Assembly (NCBI GenBank): GCA_964036045.1
Contig: OZ038379.1
Location: 115,533,604-115,597,603 of the forward strand
Direction: 5' to 3'
DNA length: 64,000 bases
Origin: Eutreptiella sp. 'Long Island Sound 2002'
Taxonomy: Eukaryota; Euglenozoa; Euglenophyceae; Eutreptiales; Eutreptiaceae
The notes under the pieces were generated by a model. The model worked only from the letters and a program-made list of their open reading frames with translations. It was not told the origin of the DNA and did not search any database. The stretch's first letter is position 1. Every line of letters starts with the position of its first letter. A program made the translations under genes and the position numbers. This document shows positions 1 to 10,246 of the stretch, piece by piece.

Positions 1-2628
1 ATTGCGTGCAGGGTGGCCTGAGGCTACTTGGCTGCTGTTCGCTTGTGTGCTCGCTCACCGCGTTGTGTTGCGTGTGCGGTGTCCTCGGCCTCGTGGCTCC
101 TGCTTGCCGGTGTGCTCGCTTGGGGCGTTGTGTTGTGTGTGCCGTGTCCTGGGCGACTTGGCTCCTGTTCACCGGTGTGCCCGCTCGGCGCGTTGTGTTG
201 TGTGTGCGGTGTGATGCGCCACTTGGCGCCTGTTCACCGGTGTGCCCGCTCCTGTGTTCTGTGTCCTTGGCTACTTGGCTCCTGTTCACTGGTGTTTTGC
301 GCTCGGTGCGTCGTGTTGCGTGTGCGGTGTCCCAGGCCATTTGGCTCCTATTAGCCGATGTGCTCATTCGTTGCGTTGTGTTGCGTGTGCGGTGTCCTGG
401 GCCAGTTAGCTCCTGTTCACCGGTGTGCGGCGTCCTCGGCAACCTGGCTCCTGTTCACCGATGTGCTCACTTGGTGCGGTGCGTTGCGTGTGCGGTGTCC
501 TGGGCCACTTGGCGCCTGTTCGCCGGTGTGCTCGCACGGTGTGTTTTGTTTTGTGTGCGGTGTCCTGGACTACTTGGCTCACGTTCACTGCCCGGGCTGC
601 TCGATGCATTGTGTTGCGTGTGCGGTGTCCTGGGCCACTTGGCTCCTGTTCATCAGTGTGCTCGCCTGATGCGTTGTGTTGCATCTGCAGTGTCCTGGGT
701 TACTTGGTTCCTCTTCACCGGTGTGCCTGCTCGGTGCGTCGTGTTGCGTGTGCGGTGTCCTCGGCCACTTGGGTTCTGTTTACCGGTGTGCCTGCTTGGT
801 GCGGTGTGTTGCGTGTGCCGTGTCCTGGGCCTCTTGGCTCATGTTTGCCGGTGTCCTCATTTGGTGCGTTGTGTTGCGTTTGCGGTGTCCCGGGCCACTT
901 GGCTCCTGTTCACCAGTGTGCCCGCTTGGTGCGGTGTCCTGGGCCTCTTGGCTCCTGTTTGCCGGTGTGCGCGCTCGGTGCGTTGTGTTGCCAGTGCGGT
1001 GTCCTGAGCCACTTGGCTCCCGTTCACCGGTGTGCCCGCTTGGTGCGTTGTGTTGTGTGTGCGCTGTCCTGGGCCACTTGGTTCCAGCTCACCGGTGTGC
1101 TCGCTTGGTGCATTGTGTTGCGTGTGCGGTGTCCTGGGCCACTTGGCTCCTGTTCACCGGTGTGCTCGCTCGGTGCGTTGTGTTGCCTTTGCGGTGTCCT
1201 GGGCCTCTTGGCTCCTGTTTGCCGGTGTGCTGGTTCGGGGCGTTGTGTTGCCGGTCCAGTGTCCTCGGCCTCGTGGCTCCTGTTAACCGATGCTGCCGCT
1301 CAGTGCGTTGTGTCGCCTGTGCGCTGTCCTGGGCCACCTGGCTCCTGTTCAGGGCTGTGCTCGCTCCGTGCGTTGTGTTGCGTGTGCGGTGTCCTGGGCC
1401 ACTTGGCTTTTATTCACCGGTTTGTTCGCTCGGTGGGTTGCATTGCGTGCAGGGTGGCCTGAGGCCACTTGGCTGCTGTTCGCCGATGTGCTTGCTCGGT
1501 GCGTTGTGTTGCGTGTGCGGTGTCCTTGGCCTCGTGGCTCCTGTTTGCCGGTGTTCTCGCTCGGAGCGTTGTTTTCTGTGTGCCGTGTCCTGGGCGACTT
1601 GGCTCCTGTTCACCGGTGTGCCCGCTCGCCGTGTTGTGTTGTTTGTGCGGTGTGATGCGCCACTTGGCGCCTGTTCACCGGTGTGCCCGCTCTGTGCGTT
1701 CTCCCACGCGTGCAGTGTCCCTGGCTACTTGGCTCCTGTTCACTTGTGTTTTGCGCTCCGTGCGTTGTGTTGTGTGTGCGGTGTCCTGGGCCACTTGGTT
1801 CCTGTTCACCAGTGTGCTTGCTCGGTGCGTTGTGTTGCCTGTGCGGTGTCTTGGGCTGCTTGGCTCCTGTTCACTGGTGTTTTCTGCTCGGCGTTTTGTG
1901 TTGCATGTGCGGTGTCCTAAGCCACTTGGCTCCTGTTCACCGGTGTGCTCGCTTGGTGTGTAGGGTTGCATGTGCGACGTCCTGGGCCAATTGGCTCCCG
2001 TTCACCGATATGCCCGCTGGGTGCGTTGTGTTGCGCTTGCAGTGTCCTAGGCCACTTGGCTCCTGTTCACCGGTGTGCTTGTCCTGTGCGTTGTGTCTTG
2101 TGTAAGGTGTCCTGGGCCACCTGGCTCCTGTTCACCTTTGTGCCCGCTCCGTGCATTGTGTTTTGGGTGCGGTGTCCTGGACCACTTGGCTCCTGTTTAC
2201 TGGTGTGCCCCCTCCGTGCGTTGTGTTGGGTGTGCGGTGTCCTGGGCCACTTGGCTCCTGTTCACCAGTGTGCTTGCTCGGCGCGTTGTCTCGCGTGTGA
2301 GGTGTCCTGGGCCACTTGGCTTCTGTTCATCGGTGTGCTCCCTTGGTGCGTTATGTTGCGTGTGCGGTGTCCTGGACCACTTGGCTCCTGTTCACTGGTG
2401 TTTCCACTCAGTGTGTTGTGCTGCGTGTGCGGTGTCCTGGGCCGCTTGGCTCCTGTTCACCGGGGTGCTCGCCCAGTGTGTCGTGCTGTGTGTACGGTGT
2501 CCTGGGCCACCTGGTTCCTGTTCACCCCTGTGCTCGCTCGGCGTGTTGTGTTGCGTGCAGAGTGGCCTTGGCCACTTTGCTCCTGTTCACCGGTGGGCTG
2601 GCTCGGTGTGTTGTGCTGTGTGTGCAGG
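1..2628 (+). repeat. 65-bp GC-rich satellite array
   Basis: About 40 imperfect head-to-tail copies of a 65-bp unit run from the window edge. The phrase GTGTCCTGGGCCACTTGG recurs every 65 bases, for example at about 1129 and 1194. Some copies are variants, with TTCACTGGTGTTTT in place of TTCACCGGTGTGCT. The unit has almost no stop codons in any forward frame, so long open frames rich in Cys, Val and Leu appear in all three. Because 65 is not a multiple of three, translation would repeat every 65 residues. I treat these frames as by-products of the repeat. The same satellite reappears at 41717-41935. Confidence 0.95.
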
Positions 2629-2795
2629 GCGCGCACTCGTCCATGGGGACGGCGGCTTTTCGTAGCCGATAGGGGCTGGGTACCTTCCACGCGCGCACTC
2701 GTCTATCCGGACAACAGCTATTTTGTAGCCGGCAGGGGCTGGGTTCGCTGCCGGGTGCGCACACGTCCATCCAGACGGCGGCTGGGGGGTTGTGT
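2629..2795 (+). repeat. Three-copy 62-64 bp tandem repeat
   Basis: Three diverged tandem copies start at 2629, 2691 and 2755. Each opens with G(C/T)GCGCAC(T/A)CGTC(C/T)AT and continues into a GTAGCC...GGGGCTGGGT segment; the third is truncated. The unit differs from the 65-bp satellite it follows. Confidence 0.75.
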
Positions 2796-3990
2796 TCGTG
2801 GCGCCTTCTGGTGCCCCACATCGTTTCTCTTGCCGCTTTGCTTTTCTTTCCGGCCCGTCCAGGCTGTGTGCGCACTGGCTGTTGGTTCGTTTTCTATTTT
2901 CATTTTTGCGCCCCCCTCATCTCTGTTCGTTGTTTCCCGCTTTCTGGCTGCCCCCCGTTGTCCCCTCCCCCCACCCCTTGTTTTTTTTTTGCGTTCCCCC
3001 CTTGTGTCCGTCTCCTCATTTTTCCTGGCCCTTGGTGCCTGTGGCCTCGGCGCTTTGTGGCTGCCCCCCCCCCTCCTCTGGTTTTTGTTTTTTCTTCTGC
3101 CTCCATTGTCTCCCCTTTTCCGTTGCTTCTGGCCTTGGGTGCCTTGGCGCTTTGTGGATGCTTGACCCTGCCCCTCCTTTTTGTTTTCTTGTCAAGTGTG
3201 GTGGACTCGTGCATTGTCCTGTTTTCCGGTGTTTTCTCTGGTGTTGTGTGGTGTTGTGCTGCTCCGTGTCGTCTCGTCTGGTCCGCCGCGTCGTGCTGTG
3301 TTGTGTTGGTTTTGTTGCCTTTGCCTCCTCTGCCCCCCCCCTCCCCTGCTGCTGTGTGTGTTTTCCGGCTTGTTGCTGCTGCTTGCTCCGGTCTTTCTGC
3401 TCTATCCTGGGCTGCGGTGCCGTGCTCCTCTGCTGTGCCGTCTGTCCTGCGTTGTGCTGTTGTCTGTGCCGTTCCTTGCGCTGTGGTGCTCTGGTGTCTT
3501 GTTTCCGCTGGCTGGTGCCTTCGGTTGTTGCCTGTTGTTTTTGGGTGTTTGTCGCTGGGCCTGGCTGTCCGCTGTTGTCTTGTGGTGGTGTGCTTTGTTG
3601 TTGGTGTTCTTCCCTGGCTGCGTGGCCTGCTGCCCTGTTGTTTGCTGTGGTTTGTCGTGGTGCCCTCCCTCCTCGTGCTGTGACCTGTGGTGTTCTGTTT
3701 CCGCTTGATGCTGTGCTGTGGTGCCCCGCTGTCTGTTTTGCTTTGCTGCTGGTGTTTGCTTGTTCTCTGCCGTGTTTCGGGGCGCCGTGCTGCGTTGCCT
3801 TGCTGTGCTGCCTGCGCTGTGACGTTTGTTGCTCCCTGTGCTGTCTTTTGTGTCACCTCCCGTGCGGCGCTGTGCTGTGCTGTGCGGGCGTGCCTGCGTT
3901 GCTTCCCTGTGCTGTGCTCTGTTGCTTTTGTTGTGTTGGTCGGTGTCCTGTGGTGCTGCCTGTGCAGCATTGCCTACACTGTCTGAGTGT
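2796..3990 (+). other. A-poor, pyrimidine- and GT-rich low-complexity tract
   Basis: For about 1.2 kb the plus strand has very few adenines. It begins with C and T runs (2890-3150) and passes into CTGTGCTGTG-like short-period sequence (3230-3970). Open frames rich in Cys, Val and Leu exist in several registers, but they look like a consequence of composition. I see no gene. Confidence 0.7.
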
Positions 3991-5880
3991 CTCCTTCTTT
4001 TGAGTATATGCAGAATGCTGTCAGCTTGACATCTGCAGCGGCACCCGCAAGAAGTACTCCTGAAGTACTGAAGTTGAATTAAGCGTAATCTGCTTTGTCG
4101 GGTACTGGGGTCAAAGACCACTTCCGTGCTGTGATTCAACTGAACTCATTCTGTCCTAACTTTGACTTACCTTATTGTTTACGGCTTGTATATCCAACAC
4201 TCGCTGGTGTGTTTCACCTCAGTCCTTTACATCCCAACTCATATTCTATGAGGAGAGTGTAATAAGGACATCCAATACAGGCCAGATTGCAGTTCAGGCT
4301 TCGTTAATAGTTGAGATGCGTGGGTACTTGTCGTAGTTTCAAAAATGTATATAAATTTGCATTATTTGAGTGTTTGGATCTAGAGTTGTATTTTCGGTGT
4401 ATTTGCTGTGTGTGTGCGCGCACTATATTTTTGTCGTTGTTGTCTGTTCCGAGTATTGCTGTAAGTGCATTCACTTTAGTTTTGTAGGATCGTAAATATC
4501 GATTCGTCAGTTTTAGGCCTGTGCTGCTGTCAGGGCGCTGAGTCGGCACTCTGAGGTGACAATTTTCCGTTCACGTCAGATTTGGGACCTGTTAGTGATA
4601 TCTTCGTGTGTATCATACACATTTCTGTAGTGTTAAGTTTGATAGTGCTAATGCATTTGTTCACATCCTCTTTGTCTCTTAGACATGAGGGTTTGGTGAG
4701 GCACCCCCCAACTATGGCCGCTTAGCAATCGCCAAGCCAAGCAAGGAATCAAGGCCGGTGGCTAAGTCCGGCAGCCAGCGGCGAATGCTGAAGATGGTCT
4801 TTTGCACTTGCACTGTGTGTGTGTAGGGATTTGGGTATACGTTTAGTATTTTAAGGGATTGAGGATTTTATTTTTAACTTTTATGATTTTTCTTTCGGTA
4901 GCTTATTCAAGATCCCCGAGGCTACGCCCGAGATCCGGTAGGATTCTTGGGAGATTCCTCCCTAGCCGGGAGATTAGATAATGACTGAGTTCCTTTGCCC
5001 CTTTGGGGAGTAGCTCATTACCGGTTGGACCCCTCGGGGTGCCAACCCTCTATAAGAGAGGCGGTGTTGTGACACCTGAGGGACATTACCCTGAGGTATG
5101 GCTGGGTCTGGGGTCTGCGATCATGGACCCTAATCCTTGGCCCTGATGATTGAGTACAATATGCCCCAGGTGCCATGGACTGAGTGCCATGGACGTAATG
5201 ATTGGGCATGAGATGGCATGGATGAGAAGGTAAGGTGTGCTGTTCCAGGACCCCTGACGTTCAGGAAGTCATGACAGGCAGACCCACTCAAGACCTATTC
5301 TTTACGCTCCAGGGAGCCAGGGATGCCAAGCGAAAAGCAGGTGGCTACTCCGAGAGTTGGAGGCGAATCCCACACACACACACACACTTTGAACACACAA
5401 TCAGCAGACCAGGACAGAATGGGAAAACCTCTACAGGTTTCGCAAGCACCGGTAGGGACCCACTGTGAAGGTGGTCCTGATGCCATGCCCAATTGTCCAA
5501 AAATGTTAAGCAGTTTGCTCCCATTTGCTCCAGCAGGAAGCACACCTGAACAGGGCTTCAAGGAGGGACTGAATGACTCCAAAGACTGCCTCGGACTGCC
5601 CCTGAGAGTAGTAACCCGGAGTCCCGATCCAATGAATGAGGCTATGCTGACAACATATCAGTCATGCTCGCCCTGTTCGCTAGTATAGCCACCCAGGCCC
5701 GGATTTGACAGACTTCCAGAGGGTGGATTTAATAAGATACTCCCCCTGTCTTGATGCCAGCAAAGGCCGACCCATAGCTCCTGGACGCCCTGTGCATTAT
5801 ATCGTCTCTCTTGGCTGGATTGAGAAAAGCCTGAAGTGCCAACGACCAATGAGCCATTTCGCTGTAGCGTACGGTGGGAA
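3991..5880. other. Unassigned stretch of ordinary composition, no recognisable gene
   Basis: The composition changes abruptly to balanced, partly AT-rich sequence. A (CA) run occupies 5371-5387 and a CTATAAGAG sequence near 5050 could be a core promoter. A short open frame at 5323-5688 (plus, 121 codons, starting MPSEK) has no recognisable motif and includes the CA run as a His-Thr tract, so I do not claim it as a gene. The stretch could hold the remains of another mobile element, but I found no terminal repeats. Confidence 0.5.
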
Positions 5881-6145
5881 GAGATATATCGGTCGCGCGA
5901 TCGCAGCAGGAAGAGAAAAAAAAAACAAGAAAATGACGCAAAGCCAACAAGGGTAAACAGAGAAATCGTTTTTTCCGACCTCAGAAACCCCCAAAAAAAG
6001 TTTGCGACGCTGTTTGGCGAGGTCGCAAAACTGAGGACACACACCGAACGCCAAAAACAAGCGAGCCGCGACCACGCAAACCTGAGCGTTGCAAACACCT
6101 AGCGAAGTGCGTGCAATAGGAGCTAGGCGTCTTGTGTGCGTCAAA
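5881..6145 (+). repeat. Dispersed repeat, copy A (TTTTCCGACCTCAG family)
   Basis: The core TTTTTTCCGACCTCAGAAA lies at about 5969. It is followed by an A-run, then by GCGAGGTCGCAAAA, and about 100 bases later by ACACCTAGCGAAGTGCGTGC. A second copy at 34800-35010 keeps the same order of blocks, and the last block occurs a third time near 35190-35260. In both main loci the repeat sits just upstream of a GTATG-rich array. The function is unknown. Confidence 0.75.
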
Positions 6146-6269
6146 AAAAAAGGGGGCGGGGAGAAAAAAACAAAACGAGAGGCACAAAACCAAAAACAAA
6201 AAAAAACGAAACACCACCACACACGAACAACGGAAGACCACACGCCAACAGCCACGGACCACGGTGAAA

Positions 6270-7510
6270 CAAGGGTATGCAGACAAGTATGTTACAACCC
6301 CATGCATCCCAAACTTCCCCCGCTACACATGCGTAGGCGAACAAACCAAGTATGTTGTGAAGAAGGGCGCCAAAGGGACAACGTCACACGCAAAAACGAA
6401 CAACAAACCACCACGCACGTCATAAAGCATGCGTACAAACACGAACCACACCCATATCCTCATTCCTCCATAGACTCCAAGCACCGCGAGGTACATGACG
6501 ATGGAGACAAGGAAAATTAGAAAAGCTGTCGGATGGCCACCGAAAAATGGGGAAACAATGGTATGGGGAACAAGTATGTTAAGAACCCATACACCCCGCG
6601 CCACCCCCGCAACGTAAGCATAGGTGTGGACCAATGGACGCCAAGGATGTCAAAAATGCGAAGGAGGGCGCCAAAGGGACCACGCATGCATACACAAGCG
6701 TACAAATACAAACCCCGCCCATGAAACCATGAGACGCCGAAAGCCCGCAAGGTACAAGAAGACGGAGACAAGGTCAAGGAGAAACATGGTATGAAACAGC
6801 ACCCCCCGCCCCACCCACACAACATGCACACGCTCTCGCTATAGAGGATGGCCACGAACCACCGGGAAACAATGGTACGGCGAACAAGTAGGTTAAAAGC
6901 CCATACACCCCGCACCAACCCCACAACGTAGGGATAGGTGTGGAAACCAAGTATGTTAAAAATGCGAAGGAGGGCGCCAAAGGGACCACGCATGCATACA
7001 CAAGCGACCAAACACGAACCACGCCCAAGAAACCATGAGACGCCAAACGCCCGCAAGGTACAAGAAGACGGGAACAAGGTCAAGGAGAAACATGGTATGA
7101 AACCCCATCCCCCGCCTGACTCTAACAACATGCACACGCTCTCTCTATAGGGGATGACAACAAGGAGCTGCACGAGGTATGGCAAGTATGTTACCGCAAA
7201 AAAAAAAACCACCTTACACGCCCTCTCTATAGGGTAAACACAACCCAAAGAGGTGTGTTATCAAAGACGCTACGGGAAAAAAGAAGGAGACACAAGGCAC
7301 AACACGCAACAAGACTAAATGGGTAAAAAAAACAAGGACCACAAGAAGAGAGGTAGGACCGCCGCACCCGCCCCACACCCAACCAGCCCCCAACAGCCTG
7401 CACACGCTCTCTCTCTACAGGGAGAAAAATGCGCGGTGAAACAAATAGAGAGGTATGTATTCGCATTCCGCATATCACGCATTTCTGCTACACATCTACA
7501 GGGCCTCTTC
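6270..7510 (+). repeat. GTATG-rich array with a 305-bp tandem unit
   Basis: Two well-matched copies of a 305-bp unit are seen: the GAGGGCGCCAAAGGGACC block recurs at about 6663 and 6968, and GAAACATGGTATGAAAC at 6781 and 7086. More diverged copies flank them. Each unit carries GTATG motifs and a later CTCTCTATAG motif 45-58 bases downstream, so it resembles tiny GT-AG introns. One segment (7092-7150) also has a CTAAC branch-point-like sequence. No flanking reading frame convincingly continues across the segments. Confidence 0.75.
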
Positions 7511-7725
7511 TTTTGCTTTTCTTCTGCTTTGTGGCCACAACCATGCCGACTGACGACGAGAACCAACCAAGGTATGACACACTCCACAAACCACACACCG
7601 CATGCACACACATGCACACACACGGCAACCACACCACGCACCACTCCCGCACGCCACCCACACCAACAAGAAGTGCCACACAGCACACACACACACACCG
7701 GGGCCAATGAGAAGGGCACCCTGGG

Positions 7726-9136
7726 GCCAACAGCCAGGAGTGGCAGGTGGGCCCCCACCACCACAACCGGCGGACCCCAGCCAGGAGTGGCGGGGAACCA
7801 TGCCGATGGCCCTCGGCCAGGAGTGGCGAGGGACCAACCACCGCACCCGCCGGCGAACTTCAGCCAGGAGTGACGGGGCCCCGCAACCAAACCCCTCAGC
7901 CAGGAGTGCAAGGGACCAACCACCAGCGCACAACGGCGGACCCCAGCCAGGAGTGGCGGGGGACCCACACTACAAACCAACCACACCCACACAAACACCA
8001 GCCGCAAGCCCCAATCAAAAGAGGCGGGGGCAACAAACCACGGACCCCCGGCACACCACACACACAGAACCACGCACACCAGCGAACGCTGAAGACACAC
8101 CCGAGCCGCACCACCACACCACAGCACCAACAACGCGGACACCACAAACACGCAACACACATTACAGCACGGCCACTGTACGCAGCCACACACACCACAA
8201 ACGCACACAACAGGGGACATCCCCACCCACGAAACACCCCACAGAAACCAGCAGGCCCGGGCCAGGAGTGGCGGGGAGCCGCACACCACCACCGCCGGCG
8301 GACCCCAGCCAGGAGTGGCGGGGAACCGCACCTGGGGCCCTCAGCCAGGAGTGGTGAGGAACACCCACCACCACCGGCAGCGAAACCCCGTCAGGAGTTG
8401 CGGGGAGTCGCACACAAAAACCTCTGCCAGGAGCGGCGAGGGACCAACCACAGCCACACCCCCAGAAACACGGGCAACAGCCAGCGGAAGCAAGGACCGG
8501 CAACCATACGCCACCAACACACCACACACGCACACACACACACACACAAACGCACGCGGAAGGCACACCCACAGCCGCACCACCACCATCACAGACACCA
8601 CGAACACACACCACACACACCAGCATAGACACCACGCGCACGCGCCGCGCCACAAGCACCCACAACACGGGAAACCCCCACCGACGGAAACACCTACCGC
8701 CACGGCCGGCAGACCCCAGCAAGGAGTGGCAGGGAACCACACCCGAGACCCACAGCCGGAAGTGGCGAGGGTACACCCGACCAGGACCCTCAGCCAGGAG
8801 TGGCAGGGGCCCACCCACCACCGCCACCAGCGGACCCCCAAGCCAGGAGTGGCGGGAAACCGCAACCAAGACCCGCAGCCAGGAGTGGCAAGCGACGACA
8901 CACCACTGCCGCCAGCGGACCCCAGCGAGGAGTGGCGGGGAACCGCACCCAGGGCCCTCAGCCAGGAGTGGCGTCGAGCACCCACCACCACGTGCAGCCA
9001 AACCCAGCCAGAAGTGGCGGGGAATCGCACTCAGGAACCTCAGCCAGGAGTGGCGAGGCACCAACCACGACACACACCAGCCTCACCCACACCCACACCA
9101 GCTGCAAGCCCCAGCCGGGGAAACCAACCGCCACAC
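7726..9136 (+). repeat. GGAGTGGCGGGG-core minisatellite, left part
   Basis: Roughly 19 same-orientation copies of a CCAGGAGTGGCGGGG-like core occur every 30-60 bases, separated by CA- and CC-rich spacers, with an AC-dinucleotide-rich gap at 8470-8700. The array is interrupted exactly at 9136/9137 by the LTR retrotransposon and resumes beyond it. Long open frames on both strands are by-products of the repeat. Confidence 0.85.
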
Positions 9137-10246
9137 ATGAAGCCGGTTCGGACCCCCGTGGCCATCTTGGGGTCACTTGGGGTGTGTATCTATGTGCCGG
9201 CAAGCCGCCATTGGCTGATATCATACTCTCCCATCCACCTGATCTAACCCGATGTGATAGTGTGATAGGTTTAGCCATTCCGGCTATGAGCTGCCATATT
9301 CAGAACCGAGGCGCCGCCAGCGGAGATTTATATATCGGAATATCAGGGATTAACAGGGTTTTATTATGATAATGTTTCCGTAATTTTTCAGCCTTTCGTT
9401 CTGATGGTCAATGTATCGGCGACTGTCAGTTGGCTCGCGATTTTGCGTTAACCGATTGGTTAACTGTTATTTCCAGATATTTTGGCGGATATTCCGTTGA
9501 AGGGTCAGATTTCATCAGCAAAGGGTTCGTTGCATCCGCAATTCTCTAAATAAGCACTCGAAATTTTAATCAGAATTTTTCGCAATGTCGAAATCGAATT
9601 TTCGACTTCGACATCGCCGCACTTGATTTGGACTTCTTCGAGTGGTCGTACTCTTTCCCCTATGCCCGAATCAGGTTTCCCCTATACTTGCCACCCATTT
9701 GACTTGGAGATATAAGGGAAACAAAAGCGAATCGTGGGACCACTTTGAAGAGCCATATCTACGGGCGAGTGAGAGGAAAGAGAATAAGAAAGGTTGGGTT
9801 GGAACTGCCTTGGTCTCAACTTGATTTAGGAAGCATCAAACGCCTTTGGTGTGTACACATGCCCGATATAGCAAGGGATAATGGTCAAGAGGGTATAAAG
9901 TGATATATAACTCTTGGACCGTGCAACCGAACATTTTATTGTGACTTTCTGAGTGTCTATTTTTTTTCGGGCTTTCTCCCTTGGTGCAATTCTTGTACAT
10001 GCCCGCCACCGTGGGAATACCGGTGTGCTGAACGAAAGCCCGCAGCCTGATTTGGATTGTGAATTGGGTTATTGCTGTATTTGTGGGATCTGGTTGCTAT
10101 TCAGGGTTGAAGGAGGATTTTATTTTCCATATTTTTGGATTTGGACCCTGGAAATTGAGGAATGCAATCGTTGATCCGGAGTAAATCAGCAGGGATTACA
10201 GGCGGAAGGGGCACAGCGGGGGCCGGTCCTGGTAGGGACCTTCTTT
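9137..10246 (+). repeat. 5' LTR
   Basis: The LTR begins TGAAGCCGGTTCGG and ends CCTTCTTT just before the primer-binding site. It contains a TATA-like box at 9894, a perfect 7-bp inverted repeat GTTAACCGATTGGTTAAC at 9447-9464, whose ATTGG may act as an inverted CCAAT box, and an imperfect palindrome around TCGAA at 9585-9614. An ATG at 10162, inside the LTR, opens the gag frame. The ends lack the usual TG...CA symmetry on the right. Confidence 0.93.
9894..9900 (+). promoter_or_regulatory. Candidate TATA box of the LTR promoter
   Basis: TATAAAG lies about 350 bases before the LTR end and about 270 bases before the gag ATG. It is kept in the other LTR at 19467-19473. A second AT-rich motif, ATATATAA, follows a few bases later. 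The position would leave an R-U5 of typical size. No transcript evidence is available. Confidence 0.5.

Noticed and set aside
6-2665. Many long plus-strand open frames of 100-414 codons
   Set aside because: All are readings of the 65-bp satellite, which lacks stops in all forward frames. They overlap one another in every register and have no motif.
4680-5110. Possible tRNA-derived SINE or LTR fragment around the CTATAAGAG box
   Set aside because: No A/B box pair, primer-binding site or direct repeat partner could be found by eye.
7315-9073. Long minus-strand frames with PRHSWL, TPGWG and PLLAEG repeats
   Set aside because: They are translations of the GGAGTGGCGGGG minisatellite on the opposite strand, and several registers are open at once.
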